64,000 nucleotides of DNA from assembly GCF_000196255.1 (NCBI RefSeq), contig NC_006371.1, positions 1,297,783 through 1,361,782 on the forward strand. The letters are read 5' to 3'. The notes under the pieces are model-generated. The model saw nothing but the letters and a program-made list of their open reading frames with translations. It ran no database searches and was not told the origin of the DNA. A program made the position numbers and the translations under genes. This stretch comes from Photobacterium profundum SS9. GTDB taxonomy: Bacteria > Pseudomonadota > Gammaproteobacteria > Enterobacterales > Vibrionaceae. Of the stretch, positions 1 to 7,856 are shown piece by piece; positions within the stretch are counted from its first letter, which is position 1; each line of letters begins with the position of its first letter.

Positions 1-2
1 AT

Positions 3-119
3 AAATTTTTGGTTAAAGCGAATGGATTAATGGATTTTTTCTTCATCGTATTATTAAGCACGGCGATTTATATGCTATTTGCGAGCTTAAAGAAAAAGCC
101 TCAAATATTGGCGAGCTAA
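3..119 (+). CDS. C-terminal end of an unidentified membrane protein (partial)
   Basis: The reading frame is open from the window edge to a TAA at 117-119 and gives 38 residues. They contain one hydrophobic segment (MDFFFIVLLSTAIYMLF) followed by a lysine-rich tail (SLKKKPQ), which fits a last transmembrane helix with a cytoplasmic positive end. The start lies outside the window, so the family cannot be named. The frame could be open by chance, but the helix-plus-basic-tail pattern argues for a real gene end. Confidence 0.45.
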   Translation, partial: KFLVKANGLMDFFFIVLLSTAIYMLFASLKKKPQILAS

Positions 120-191
120 CGGTATTTGTTGCTTAATAAAGAGCCATATACGTGTATAGATAAGCCCTCTAACACCAAAATTTAGTGCCCT

Positions 192-223
192 AAAAAAGAA
201 CGGGCGCGACATTCGTCGCGCCC
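192..223 (-). terminator. Terminator of the CsrB-like RNA
   Basis: A perfect 9-bp stem GGGCGCGAC/GTCGCGCCC (202-210 with 215-223) and a 4-nt loop are followed, on the minus strand, by GTTCTTTTTTA. This is a canonical rho-independent terminator for transcription coming from 600. Confidence 0.85.
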
Positions 224-600
224 TTAGGTCTTACTTGCAGCAATCCGGCTACTATGGTGCTCCCTGCATCATTCCATGATTTTGCTGATTCCTTCAGCTT
301 AGTCCTTTATTCTCTATCCTAGAGACGTCCTTTGATCTTACCTTGATCTGCCGAATCATCCTGTTCCGACTCTCTCTCCGTCCTGGAGGTGTCCTTTGCT
401 TCATCCTGAAGCGGTCCATTTTCGTCTTCCTAACAAGTAAGCATCCTACCTACTGCATCACTTCCGTTTAATTATCCCTTCACAGTCCATGTTCGATAAA
501 CCATCCTGATCCACCGCCCTCGTCCTGAGGCTGCCAAACTCCTTGGCTAATTTCCTGTTCCGTTCCGTCAGTTCCTTCCGACGCATTAAAGAATACGGGT
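196..600 (-). ncRNA. csrB: CsrB-family regulatory RNA
   Basis: Read on the minus strand, about 400 nt carry roughly 30 GGA triplets, around 15 of them as AGGA (for example CAGGACG, CAGGATG, TAGGATG, AAGGACG). The segment ends in a 9-bp GC-rich hairpin followed by a T-run and has no convincing long reading frame. This is the pattern of CsrB/CsrC/RsmZ RNAs, which bind many CsrA dimers through GGA loops and so release CsrA-repressed mRNAs. Vibrionaceae encode such RNAs under the VarS/VarA two-component system, and a VarA-box-like site lies upstream at 750-767. The 5' end is uncertain: a TATAAA-like -10 near 600-606 would start the RNA near 590-600. The 61-residue frame at 480-665 on the same strand is explained by the RNA. 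Confidence 0.82.
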
Positions 601-749
601 TTTATAAATCCAAGCAACAAACAGAGATCACATTTACCATCAAATGTAAATATAAAAACGACCAATACACATAAGCAATTGAATATTAGCGATTTTATTT
701 TTAATTTGAAATATTTTATTTATCAAATTAACTTTATTTCTTACAGTTT

Positions 750-767
750 TGTAAGAGATCTCGCACA
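750..767. promoter_or_regulatory. VarA/UvrY/GacA-type upstream activating site
   Basis: The sequence TGTAAG-AGATCT-CGCACA matches the first half of the GacA/UvrY box TGTAAG-N6-CTTACA exactly; the second half is degenerate. A second CTTACA half-site lies next to it at 740-745. Position, about 150 bp upstream of the probable CsrB-like start, fits the known promoter layout of these RNAs. Activation by VarA is inferred. Confidence 0.5.
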
Positions 768-849
768 GCATAAGCTTTTGTATGAAAGGATAAAGAGACA
801 TTTCAGTCTCTTTTTTCATTCGAGAAACGTATTTTATCCGATTAATTTA

Positions 850-2586
850 CTATGCAACTTCATTTAAACGCTCTAATTTGTCTAATAAATGTTCTTTACG
901 AAATGGCTTAGCAACATAATCATCCATTCCTGCTTCATAACATTTACTGATGTCTTCATCTAAAACACTTGCTGTTAATGCAATAATAGGTAATCGATCA
1001 GTATGTTGCTCTTTTTCCCATAATCTAATCGCTTCAGTTGCCGCAAAGCCATCCATGATTGGCATCATGCAATCCATTAAAATGGCTTTAAACAAAGTAG
1101 GTTCTTTCTGGGTAATGAGGTCAACAGCTTCTTGTCCATTATTAGCCACAACAATTTGGTAGCCCGCTTTTTTAAGCAAGAGTGAAGCGACCTTCTGGTT
1201 AACAATGTTATCTTCAACGATCAAAATAACATCTTGACTCTCTGTGATGACAGGAGTTGTATTTATGCTCACAGGCTTTATATCAATCAAGCGACTATCA
1301 GGATTCAAAGCAGACTTAGTTTGTATCTCACTATTCTTCAATACGTTGGTAAATGCACTGTTAATCGCTTTTACAAATCGCTGACCAAGCAACGGTAAAA
1401 TGGTTAATCCATCAATCGTATGACCAAAATCAAATTGCTCATCTTGAAGTTGAGAGCAAATAACGAGGGCTGGTCTTTCTTGAATACGGTTAAATAATTC
1501 AATATCTTTAATCGTACGATTTAAGGTTTTTTGGCAATATAAAATCAAATCATACTGTTGCGATATGCCAGATACGGCTGCCGTTTCTATATCAGAGATA
1601 GTGACATTTAGTCCCCATTTTTTACATTCAATCTCAATTAGCTCGGCATTTGAGCTTTGATTTGATAAAAGCAGACACTTTTTATTCTCAAAATTAGAAA
1701 TAATTTTAGGCTGATACTTAACAACATCAACGTCTAGGCTAAAGTAAAAATCACTACCAACCCCCTTTTCTGATTTCAGTTCAATTGAACCACCTAGAAG
1801 CTCAACTAGCTGACGACAAATTGCCAGCCCTAAACCCGTGCCTCCAAACTGGCGAGTAATCGAGCCATCTTCTTGCGTAAATGGTGCAAAGACTTGTTGT
1901 TGCTTATCTTTTTCGATACCAATTCCGGTATCTTTGATAGAAAAGAGCAACGACGCTTTTTTATCACCAATATCAGTATAAGTTATCGATAACGTTACAG
2001 AGCCTTGTAAGGTGAACTTCACAGCATTAGACATCAAATTCATCAGTACTTGTCGTAACCTGTGCTCATCCAACATAACAGACGTAGGTAGCTCAGGATC
2101 TAATTGAATTTGAAGGTTAAGCCCTTGTTCTGATGCTTTTGCCTGAACGATAGTAATCGTGTCGTAAACAACTTCTGCAAGATTTGATTCATGAGGTGAA
2201 AGCACCAAATTACCTGATTCTATTTTAGATAAATCGAGAATGTCATTAATCAACAATAATAATGTTTGCGAAGAGGTTTCGATAGTTTGCAAATATTCCG
2301 CTTGAGAAGGGTTCAGTTCAGTATCGGACAAAATGCCTGACATCCCTATAATACCATTTAATGGCGTACGTATTTCATGAGACATGTTTGCTAAGAAGGA
2401 GCTTTTAGCAGCGTTAGCCTTCTCGGCTTCTTCTTTCGCCTTAATAATATTCGCTTGGCTGAAATGACGGTCTTCAAGTAATTGGTTTAACTTAGACGTG
2501 AATACAGTGAATTCATCATTACCATCTGATTTCACTTTCAATGCTGCATTATGATCTTCTTCAATTTTGACATCGTTTGGATACAC
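850..2586 (-). CDS. Hybrid histidine kinase, catalytic part (HisKA-HATPase-receiver)
   Basis: The phosphorelay half of a sensor protein. After a short linker come a HisKA dimerisation helix with the H-box SFLANMSHEIRTPLNG (His near residue 70), a HATPase domain with N-box (NLMSNAVKF), G1 (DTGIGI) and G2 (GGTGLGLAI), and a C-terminal receiver domain whose phosphoacceptor Asp lies in ILMDCMMPIMDG and conserved Lys in VAKPF. The only start is a GTG at 2586, inside the end of the neighbouring sensor gene 2561-3553 and in another frame. The two together make one normal hybrid kinase, so a frameshift has probably split a single gene. Without the sensor half this piece has no membrane anchor. The stop is next to the 5' side of the CsrB-like RNA promoter. 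Confidence 0.85.
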   Translation of the reverse strand: MYPNDVKIEEDHNAALKVKSDGNDEFTVFTSKLNQLLEDRHFSQANIIKAKEEAEKANAAKSSFLANMSHEIRTPLNGIIGMSGILSDTELNPSQAEYLQTIETSSQTLLLLINDILDLSKIESGNLVLSPHESNLAEVVYDTITIVQAKASEQGLNLQIQLDPELPTSVMLDEHRLRQVLMNLMSNAVKFTLQGSVTLSITYTDIGDKKASLLFSIKDTGIGIEKDKQQQVFAPFTQEDGSITRQFGGTGLGLAICRQLVELLGGSIELKSEKGVGSDFYFSLDVDVVKYQPKIISNFENKKCLLLSNQSSNAELIEIECKKWGLNVTISDIETAAVSGISQQYDLILYCQKTLNRTIKDIELFNRIQERPALVICSQLQDEQFDFGHTIDGLTILPLLGQRFVKAINSAFTNVLKNSEIQTKSALNPDSRLIDIKPVSINTTPVITESQDVILIVEDNIVNQKVASLLLKKAGYQIVVANNGQEAVDLITQKEPTLFKAILMDCMMPIMDGFAATEAIRLWEKEQHTDRLPIIALTASVLDEDISKCYEAGMDDYVAKPFRKEHLLDKLERLNEVA

Positions 2587-3553
2587 GGCTCAAATAAAAG
2601 AGAATGCGTCGTGATAAATTGGTACCTAAGTAACACATAATTATCATCGATAACAAAATTGCAGCGAGATACACACTCATTAGTGTTTTGATCTCTGTCG
2701 TGGTTGTTTTAATATCATCCACTAGTGAGATACTCACCTCTTGTACAACTTGCTGTATTAAGGTGAACCTGTCATTAAAAGCTTGCAAGCCTGTCGCTAT
2801 CTCACTCTCTTCCATTATCTCCGTTAAAATACCCTCTCGTAATTTATAACTGTCAGCAAAAGCAGGGTTTGCAAACGTTTTAAGTAAAAGATCAATTTGT
2901 TTCGGGCTAGCACTAATAGCGATAAACCGATCAATAAAGAGTTGTTGACGCTCAATCACCGTCGATAATAACTGTTTAAACTCATTATTGTTCGTTTCTT
3001 TATACTGATGAATGAACCAATTTTCTTCTTGTGCCCAAAAAGACAGCCACTGCAATTGATAAAGTACTTCTGTGTTTTTCTCTATATCTATATTTCCAGT
3101 GCTCACTCTATTTTTTTCAAACGTTATTAAAAACTGACTAACGAGATCATCAAACCATACAGACCAATCTTTCAAATCTTCTTTACTCGTAGAAAGTAGC
3201 TCAACCTTCGCTTCACCCATCTCTTTTAATATATTCTCTGCCCCCTCTTTTTCACTTTGAGAGAACGCGCTGGGCAGTAACAAAAAAGCACGATTAATCG
3301 CTTCAGATAGTGCATTCAATTCATTCGATTCAATGTCGCCCACTAATTTTTCTGTTTTGAGTGTGTGAACTTGTGATGAAATAACATATTGCTCTTTCAA
3401 TAGTTCAATTCTAGCATTAAGTAAATTCAACGATTGTACTTCGCCGTACAATTTCTTTATTTCTAACCCAGCAAATACACTCATAAACAGTAGTGGTAAC
3501 CCAACTAACAGAAACAGTCTCGATTTAATGGATATTTTGTTCAAAAAGCCCAT
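2561..3553 (-). CDS. Sensor half of the split hybrid kinase (two TM helices, periplasmic helical domain)
   Basis: 330 residues. An N-terminal TM helix (LFLLVGLPLLFMSVFAGL, about 12-29) is followed by a roughly 240-residue, mostly helical periplasmic domain, then TM2 (VYLAAILLSMIIMCYLG, about 293-310) and the beginning of a HAMP-like region (SRRILFYLSR) before the frame breaks off in SKRCQN. The start has a good ribosome site (AAGGAGAG, 6 nt before ATG). Its last 26 bases overlap the kinase frame 850-2586. The HAMP linker is incomplete in both pieces, so either a small deletion with frameshift occurred here or there is a sequence error. Divergently transcribed from the PstS-like and porin genes, which suggests they share a signal. 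Confidence 0.8.
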   Translation of the reverse strand: MGFLNKISIKSRLFLLVGLPLLFMSVFAGLEIKKLYGEVQSLNLLNARIELLKEQYVISSQVHTLKTEKLVGDIESNELNALSEAINRAFLLLPSAFSQSEKEGAENILKEMGEAKVELLSTSKEDLKDWSVWFDDLVSQFLITFEKNRVSTGNIDIEKNTEVLYQLQWLSFWAQEENWFIHQYKETNNNEFKQLLSTVIERQQLFIDRFIAISASPKQIDLLLKTFANPAFADSYKLREGILTEIMEESEIATGLQAFNDRFTLIQQVVQEVSISLVDDIKTTTTEIKTLMSVYLAAILLSMIIMCYLGTNLSRRILFYLSRVSKRCQN

Positions 3554-3592
3554 ATTCTCTCCTTGAATGTGAACTCAGACCAATGTCTGTTT

Positions 3593-3640
3593 GTAGTCAC
3601 AATAATGTCTACTATTATGTATAGTAGATTTAGTAGTCAC
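3593..3640. promoter_or_regulatory. Divergent control region with direct repeat and palindrome
   Basis: Two copies of GTAGTCAC, 40 bp apart (3593-3600 and 3633-3640), flank the 8-bp inverted repeat TCTACTAT-TATGT-ATAGTAGA (3608-3628). The block fills the 91-bp gap between the sensor gene and the PstS-like gene. The geometry suggests an operator or response-regulator site; the binding protein is unknown. Confidence 0.45.
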
Positions 3641-3644
3641 TGAT

Positions 3645-4142
3645 ATGGAAAAATCAATGAATAAGGATTTTCTTGATAAACAAGTTGTTATGACATTCTT
3701 ATTTGGAATGTTCATCACATTATTTTCATCCTATGTTAATGCTGAAAGTCGCTCTGATAATAAGGAAGTAGAGTTTGCCGTATTTTCTATGAATAATGAT
3801 ATTCCGGCTTTAAGTAAAAGCAAAGCGAGAATGATTTATAAAGGAAAAACAAAAAAAATAAATGGTAGTTTAAAAATCATATTAGTTGATTTGCCTGTGA
3901 ACTCTATCCATAGAGAAGAGTTTTACTCTATGTTACTGGGTAAATCGATATCTCAGATGAATGGATACTGGGCGAGTTTGTCATTTTCTGGTAAAGGTAA
4001 AGCACCAGAAGAACTTAATAGTGATGATATAAAAAACATTATTGAATGGTTGAATAATAATCCAAATGGTATTGCGTATGCTCCCATTGAATCAGTTCCG
4101 GAAAATGCCAATATTTTAATCACTATCTTACAGGGAGAGTAA
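3645..4142 (+). CDS. PstS-like periplasmic protein (short phosphate-binding-type fold)
   Basis: 165 residues with a signal peptide (hydrophobic MTFLFGMFITLFSSYVNA, cleavage probably after NA near residue 33). The mature part has features of the short PstS-like family: an I/MYKGK segment after SKSKAR, a charged-to-proline block (VDLPVNSIHREEFYSMLLGKS), YWASLSFSGKGKAPEEL, and a final NPNGIAYAP block that matches the conserved GAIGY region. It is half the length of a real phosphate-binding protein and has no ABC transporter beside it, so a sensory or accessory role is more likely than uptake. Two in-frame starts exist (3645 and 3657). It lies 4 bp before the porin-like gene and opposite the sensor kinase. 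Confidence 0.7.
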   Translation: MEKSMNKDFLDKQVVMTFLFGMFITLFSSYVNAESRSDNKEVEFAVFSMNNDIPALSKSKARMIYKGKTKKINGSLKIILVDLPVNSIHREEFYSMLLGKSISQMNGYWASLSFSGKGKAPEELNSDDIKNIIEWLNNNPNGIAYAPIESVPENANILITILQGE

Positions 4143-4146
4143 GACA

Positions 4147-5193
4147 ATGAATAAAACACTTTTATCAATCATTATTATCGCTGCACTTCCATTCTGCTCA
4201 CAAGCAGCAATCGATGTAACCGATAACTTTTCAATCAGTGGTTTTGGCTCAACATCTATTACTCAGTCAGATAACAAAACACCACTGTTTGTAAACCGAG
4301 AAATTACTGATGACACTTGCTACGATTGTGATACAATATTCGGTTTGCAAGCTGACTGGGCAATATGGGATGAATTAAGCGCCTCAGTTCAAGTCGTTAA
4401 ACGCCCTCAAGATAATTGGTCTGAACCAGAAGTAGAATGGGCTTACCTCGCTTACCATTATAACAGCTTATCATTTAAAGCCGGACGTCTACGACTGCCT
4501 CTCTTTCTTGCGTCTGAATATTACTATGTAGGGCAAGCTTACACATGGGCACGACCACCTCAAGAGGTCTACGATAGTATTTTAGGGTTCAATTACTTTG
4601 ATGGGCTTTCGGTCAGTTGGGAATATGATCTCTCCGATGAAATAGTGCTAACTACAATGCCATTGTATGGTTTTTCGAATACCAATAAAACGGATTACGA
4701 TAGTGTAACGCTAGAATTTGATACAGAGCGAGTGGCAGGTATTTCATTCGATTTTAGTGGCTTTAATTATCGTATTCATATGAATTATATGAATGCAAAA
4801 TATCGAATCGTTCCATCACCAACCTATGAAACATTAAACATCTATACGTTCGGGGCTGAATATTCACTTGATCAGTGGCATTTTATGGCAGAAGTAGAAA
4901 CAGACGAGATTCAAACGAATTGGTATACAAGCGCTTCTTATAATATCGATAAGTTTACCCCTTATATGGTGTATGGAGAGAGCCACCAGCGCCGAAAAAG
5001 CAATAGCATTACGACAGGCGTAAGATACGATATCACGCACTCAATCTCTGTTAATGCTGAATGGCAAAACATCTTTATGGATAGAGAAGATTACAACGCC
5101 GGAAATTCAGGACAATTCGTTACACCACCAATCGCTTACGGTGAAGACAAAGATGTTCAGTTGTATACTGTTATGCTGAATTTCATATTCTAA
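4147..5193 (+). CDS. Porin-like outer-membrane beta-barrel protein
   Basis: 348 residues. A signal peptide (MNKTLLSIIIIAALPFCSQA) is followed by alternating amphipathic strands rich in aromatic residues, and the protein ends in the hydrophobic strand LYTVMLNFIF with terminal Phe, the usual recognition signal for outer-membrane assembly. One CYDC pair (about residues 58-61) may form a small disulfide loop. The ribosome site GGGAGAG overlaps the end of the PstS-like gene, so the two are co-translated or at least co-transcribed. The substrate is unknown; resemblance to O/P-type porins is only general. Confidence 0.7.
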   Translation: MNKTLLSIIIIAALPFCSQAAIDVTDNFSISGFGSTSITQSDNKTPLFVNREITDDTCYDCDTIFGLQADWAIWDELSASVQVVKRPQDNWSEPEVEWAYLAYHYNSLSFKAGRLRLPLFLASEYYYVGQAYTWARPPQEVYDSILGFNYFDGLSVSWEYDLSDEIVLTTMPLYGFSNTNKTDYDSVTLEFDTERVAGISFDFSGFNYRIHMNYMNAKYRIVPSPTYETLNIYTFGAEYSLDQWHFMAEVETDEIQTNWYTSASYNIDKFTPYMVYGESHQRRKSNSITTGVRYDITHSISVNAEWQNIFMDREDYNAGNSGQFVTPPIAYGEDKDVQLYTVMLNFIF

Positions 5194-5220
5194 ACTGAAA
5201 CCTAAATCGGCACCTAAATG

Positions 5221-5430
5221 TAAGGGAGTAATAATACCAGTCTAGACAAGTATCTGATCATCCTTGCTGGTTAAAATTGCTTATAACTGCGTTAGAAATT
5301 TGGTAATTAGAACCACTAATTACTTCAATTTCTGCCTTGTTATTATCAATTTTTCCTACGCAATTATCTGACCATTTACTTACCCAGAATGGTATAACAT
5401 GCTGACGCTCAGCAATAATTACTCCCTTTA
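5221..5430. repeat. MITE-like repeat with terminal inverted repeats
   Basis: A gene-free 210-bp block is bounded by near-identical inverted ends (TAAGGGAGTAATAAT at 5221-5235; the complement of 5415-5430 reads TAAAGGGAGTAATTAT). Inside lie further imperfect inverted stretches. Size and structure fit a miniature inverted-repeat element, but no second copy is visible in this window. Confidence 0.45.
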
Positions 5431-5471
5431 TACACCAATATATATAATGCCAATCTGCACCGTTGGGCCGC

Positions 5472-6377
5472 TTATTTCACTAACATTGCAGCACCAAACA
5501 CACCGGCACTATCACCTAAATCTGGTTTAACGATAAGTATATCTAAAATTGGGTTAAACAAGTGGCGCTTAATCGCTTGTGGGGCGTGTTCATAAAGTGC
5601 GTCGATATTGCCCACACCACCGCCCACGACAATCACATCGGGGTCAATAACGTTAATAATTTGTGCAACAGCCAAACCAAATTTATCGATTAATCGCGTT
5701 AATGTATGCTGAGCAAAGCTCTCGCCGCTTTCTGCCAATTTTACGATTTCAGGCAAAGAGTGTTCTTGCTTAGCAATACTTTTGTAATGCGCTTCTAAGC
5801 CTTTCCCTGAAATCACTGTTTCTAAACAGCCTTCTTTACCGCAATAACATAACGCACCATTAGGTTCTAATACATTATGCCCCCACTCGCCTGCAATGCC
5901 ATGTCGTCCGTTTATCAGCTTGCCATTAACAACAACACCAGAACCAACACCTGTACCCATAATGATACCGAATACGACTTCAGCATCAGGCTTTAAGCGT
6001 TTCACAACACCTAAGCGGGCTTCCGCTAACGCAAAACAATTTGCATCATTTGCAAGTACAACTTTAGTGCCCAGCATTTCTGAGAGATCTTGATCAAAAG
6101 GCTGACCATTCAATGCTGTTGAATTGCAGTTTTTCATTACACCTGTTTGAGGATCTAACGCGCCAGGTGTACCAAAGCCAATCGCCTCGGGGTATTCACC
6201 TATAGAATCAGCACACATATCAATAAGAGATTTAATACGTTGTAGAATATGGGCATAACCTTTACTTCCTTCAGTGGCAACTCGCTTACGCAACACACAC
6301 TGATCATCTGTTCGTGACATCACTGCGCACTCAATCTTGGTGCCACCTAGATCAACGCCCCAATAATACTGACTCAT
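5472..6377 (-). CDS. ROK-family sugar kinase, fructokinase (Mak)-like
   Basis: 301 residues from the ATG at 6377, chosen because GGAG lies 8 nt upstream; an in-frame extension to 6449 has no ribosome site. N-terminal phosphate loop WGVDLGGTKIE; catalytic Asp111 in LANDANCF; glycine-rich IIMGTGVGSG; zinc site His167 with CYCGKEGC (Cys177, 179, 184), the ROK signature. The stretch MKNCNSTALNGQPFDQDLS is close to the E. coli Mak fructokinase. The family phosphorylates a free hexose (fructose, N-acetylglucosamine or similar) in the cytoplasm. No sugar transporter lies beside it, so the substrate is inferred only from resemblance to Mak. Confidence 0.85.
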   Translation of the reverse strand: MSQYYWGVDLGGTKIECAVMSRTDDQCVLRKRVATEGSKGYAHILQRIKSLIDMCADSIGEYPEAIGFGTPGALDPQTGVMKNCNSTALNGQPFDQDLSEMLGTKVVLANDANCFALAEARLGVVKRLKPDAEVVFGIIMGTGVGSGVVVNGKLINGRHGIAGEWGHNVLEPNGALCYCGKEGCLETVISGKGLEAHYKSIAKQEHSLPEIVKLAESGESFAQHTLTRLIDKFGLAVAQIINVIDPDVIVVGGGVGNIDALYEHAPQAIKRHLFNPILDILIVKPDLGDSAGVFGAAMLVK

Positions 6378-6720
6378 TGCTACTCCAGAAATTTTATCGT
6401 TATATACCATAGTTACCTCATGATGGTCGCTTAAGCGATAATTCAGCACCGTAAGGTAACTTAGATATAATATACTGAATAATTAAGGGATAAGAGCAAC
6501 ACGTACAACAAAGCTAACGAAAAAGTGCCAATTCGTGATATCGCTTTTGTTTAAACAGGTAATGATTGCCCCAAATGCTAGATCACTCACACGATACCCA
6601 AGCTACCTCAATTTTAACGACAAGATCGCCTAATCATTAAAATCAGCCATAATTACTTAACAATGGTCATGACTTTGGCTTATCGAATTTTAGGCAAATG
6701 TCGTCAAGGAGAATCACGCT

Positions 6721-6936
6721 ATGTTTCTTAAAGAGACTCGTACTGGTGATCTAGTAGATGTAATTGATATGGGGTCTTTAATAAACCCTTTTACTCGACA
6801 GGTGGATGTTCAATACCAATCAGGGGAGGATTTAGCCGATCCTGTTACGATAGACAAACAGAATTTGGCTTTTCCATCTGGCGAGCAATTACCAGAATGC
6901 TGGATCAACGGCTACTACCGTTTTAAACAAGGATAA
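6721..6936 (+). CDS. Small conserved-looking protein of unknown function (71 aa)
   Basis: A complete frame with a strong ribosome site (AAGGAG, 7 nt before ATG). The 71-residue product is soluble, acidic and has no signal peptide or membrane segment; notable blocks are GDLVDVIDMGSLINPF near the N-terminus and CWINGYYRF at the C-terminus. I do not recognise the family. A 12-bp hairpin just downstream and repeat copies on both sides make it a self-contained monocistronic unit. Confidence 0.65.
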   Translation: MFLKETRTGDLVDVIDMGSLINPFTRQVDVQYQSGEDLADPVTIDKQNLAFPSGEQLPECWINGYYRFKQG

Positions 6937-6971
6937 TGGGTTAAATAAAGCTTAATAATGAATCGACTATT

Positions 6972-7023
6972 TCACTCGCCATCTCATAACTACTTAATAC
7001 TGGTTATAACCGATGGCGAGTGA
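6972..7023. terminator. Long-loop hairpin after the 71-aa gene
   Basis: TCACTCGCCATC (6972-6983) pairs perfectly with GATGGCGAGTGA (7012-7023) across a 28-nt loop. There is no T-run, so it may be an RNA-stability or repeat-derived hairpin rather than a true rho-independent terminator. Confidence 0.4.
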
Positions 7024-7099
7024 CTTTACCCAAGCTACCTCAAGATGCAGGATTCAGAGTAACTCCCGAAGAGCGAGTTTTATTGGAATCTATGCGGTA

Positions 7100-7522
7100 T
7101 TACTTTTGAAGGTTTTTAGCTAACTCTAAACAATGTAATCGAAGCTCTTCTACTCGAGACGCATCCATACTCGACTTCTGGCGAAGCTGTTGTTTCAAAT
7201 CTTTCGCTTTTTCTTGTAACTCTCGCCCAATCAACGTTAAAGAGATCACTTTTTTACGCTCATCAACGGGTGAAACTTGACGGGTCAGCATCTGCTTGCC
7301 TTCTAAACGCTTCACAATCGGTGTTAATGTTCCTGGGTCAAGATGAGTATCATGAGATAACTCTGTTAGGCTTACATCATTGTTGTACCACAATGATTGC
7401 ATAACGATGTACTGTGGGTAAGTGAGATCAAACTCATCTAACAACGGGCGGTATGCGCGTACTAATGCATTGGTCGCCGTATAGAGTGCAAAGCACACAT
7501 TATCTGATAACTGTTGAGACAT
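7100..7522 (-). CDS. MarR-family transcriptional regulator, OhrR-like
   Basis: 140 residues from the ATG at 7522, which has GGAGAGGAAAAGA before it. Winged-helix MarR protein: helix-turn-helix around SLTELSHDTHLDPGTLTPIVKRLE and wing DERKKVISLT. Cys10 in NVCFALYTATNALVRAYRPLL is where OhrR proteins carry their peroxide-sensing cysteine. It is a paralogue of the OhrR at 29764-30216. Divergently transcribed from the CurA-type reductase at 7857, its likely target, with GCGCA motifs in the shared gap. Confidence 0.85.
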   Translation of the reverse strand: MSQQLSDNVCFALYTATNALVRAYRPLLDEFDLTYPQYIVMQSLWYNNDVSLTELSHDTHLDPGTLTPIVKRLEGKQMLTRQVSPVDERKKVISLTLIGRELQEKAKDLKQQLRQKSSMDASRVEELRLHCLELAKNLQK

Positions 7523-7690
7523 TCTTTTCCTCTCCGGCATACAATCACTTGATAAGTGATCATTTTCATCTCAGCGATACTGGTTATATCTATTCTGCTT
7601 CTTATCTTCCGCATAATAACGCGTATTGCATCACAGTAATATAGTCAGCCCAAAATTACTTAGCGTACAAAATATATTCACACAAACCTA

Positions 7691-7747
7691 TTGCGCAAAA
7701 ATAAAACTGGGTGTAACTTAAAAAACAGATTTAGTTAGTGCGCAAAA
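7691..7747. promoter_or_regulatory. Candidate OhrR/MarR operators
   Basis: TTGCGCAAAA (7691-7700) and GTGCGCAAAA (7738-7747) are spaced 47 bp apart between the regulator and reductase genes. Related TTGCGCACAAT and AGCGCACAAT sequences occur in the ohrR-ohr gap at 30.2-30.3 kb, which supports a common regulator-binding core. Binding is inferred. Confidence 0.4.
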
Positions 7748-7856
7748 CATTTGCAGGGAAAGTAATTGGTCATTACTTTTTAAACAAGCAGTAGCCTTTT
7801 GAGCAAAATGAAAAGAAGCTGCTACTGTTACTTAAAATATTTCAAAGGAAGACATA

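Larger units (their letters stand above)
6595..7043. repeat. 17-bp direct repeat flanking the small gene 6721-6936
   Basis: TACCCAAGCTACCTCAA occurs identically at 6595-6611 and 7027-7043, in the same direction, one copy before and one copy after the small protein gene. It looks like the end of a dispersed intergenic repeat. No other role is visible. Confidence 0.5.

Noticed and set aside
480..665. 61-aa frame on the minus strand
   Set aside because: Lies in the GGA-rich CsrB-like RNA; composition is explained by the repeated AGGA motifs.
679..867. 62-aa plus-strand frame
   Set aside because: AT-rich promoter region of the CsrB-like RNA, no ribosome site, overlaps the end of the kinase gene.
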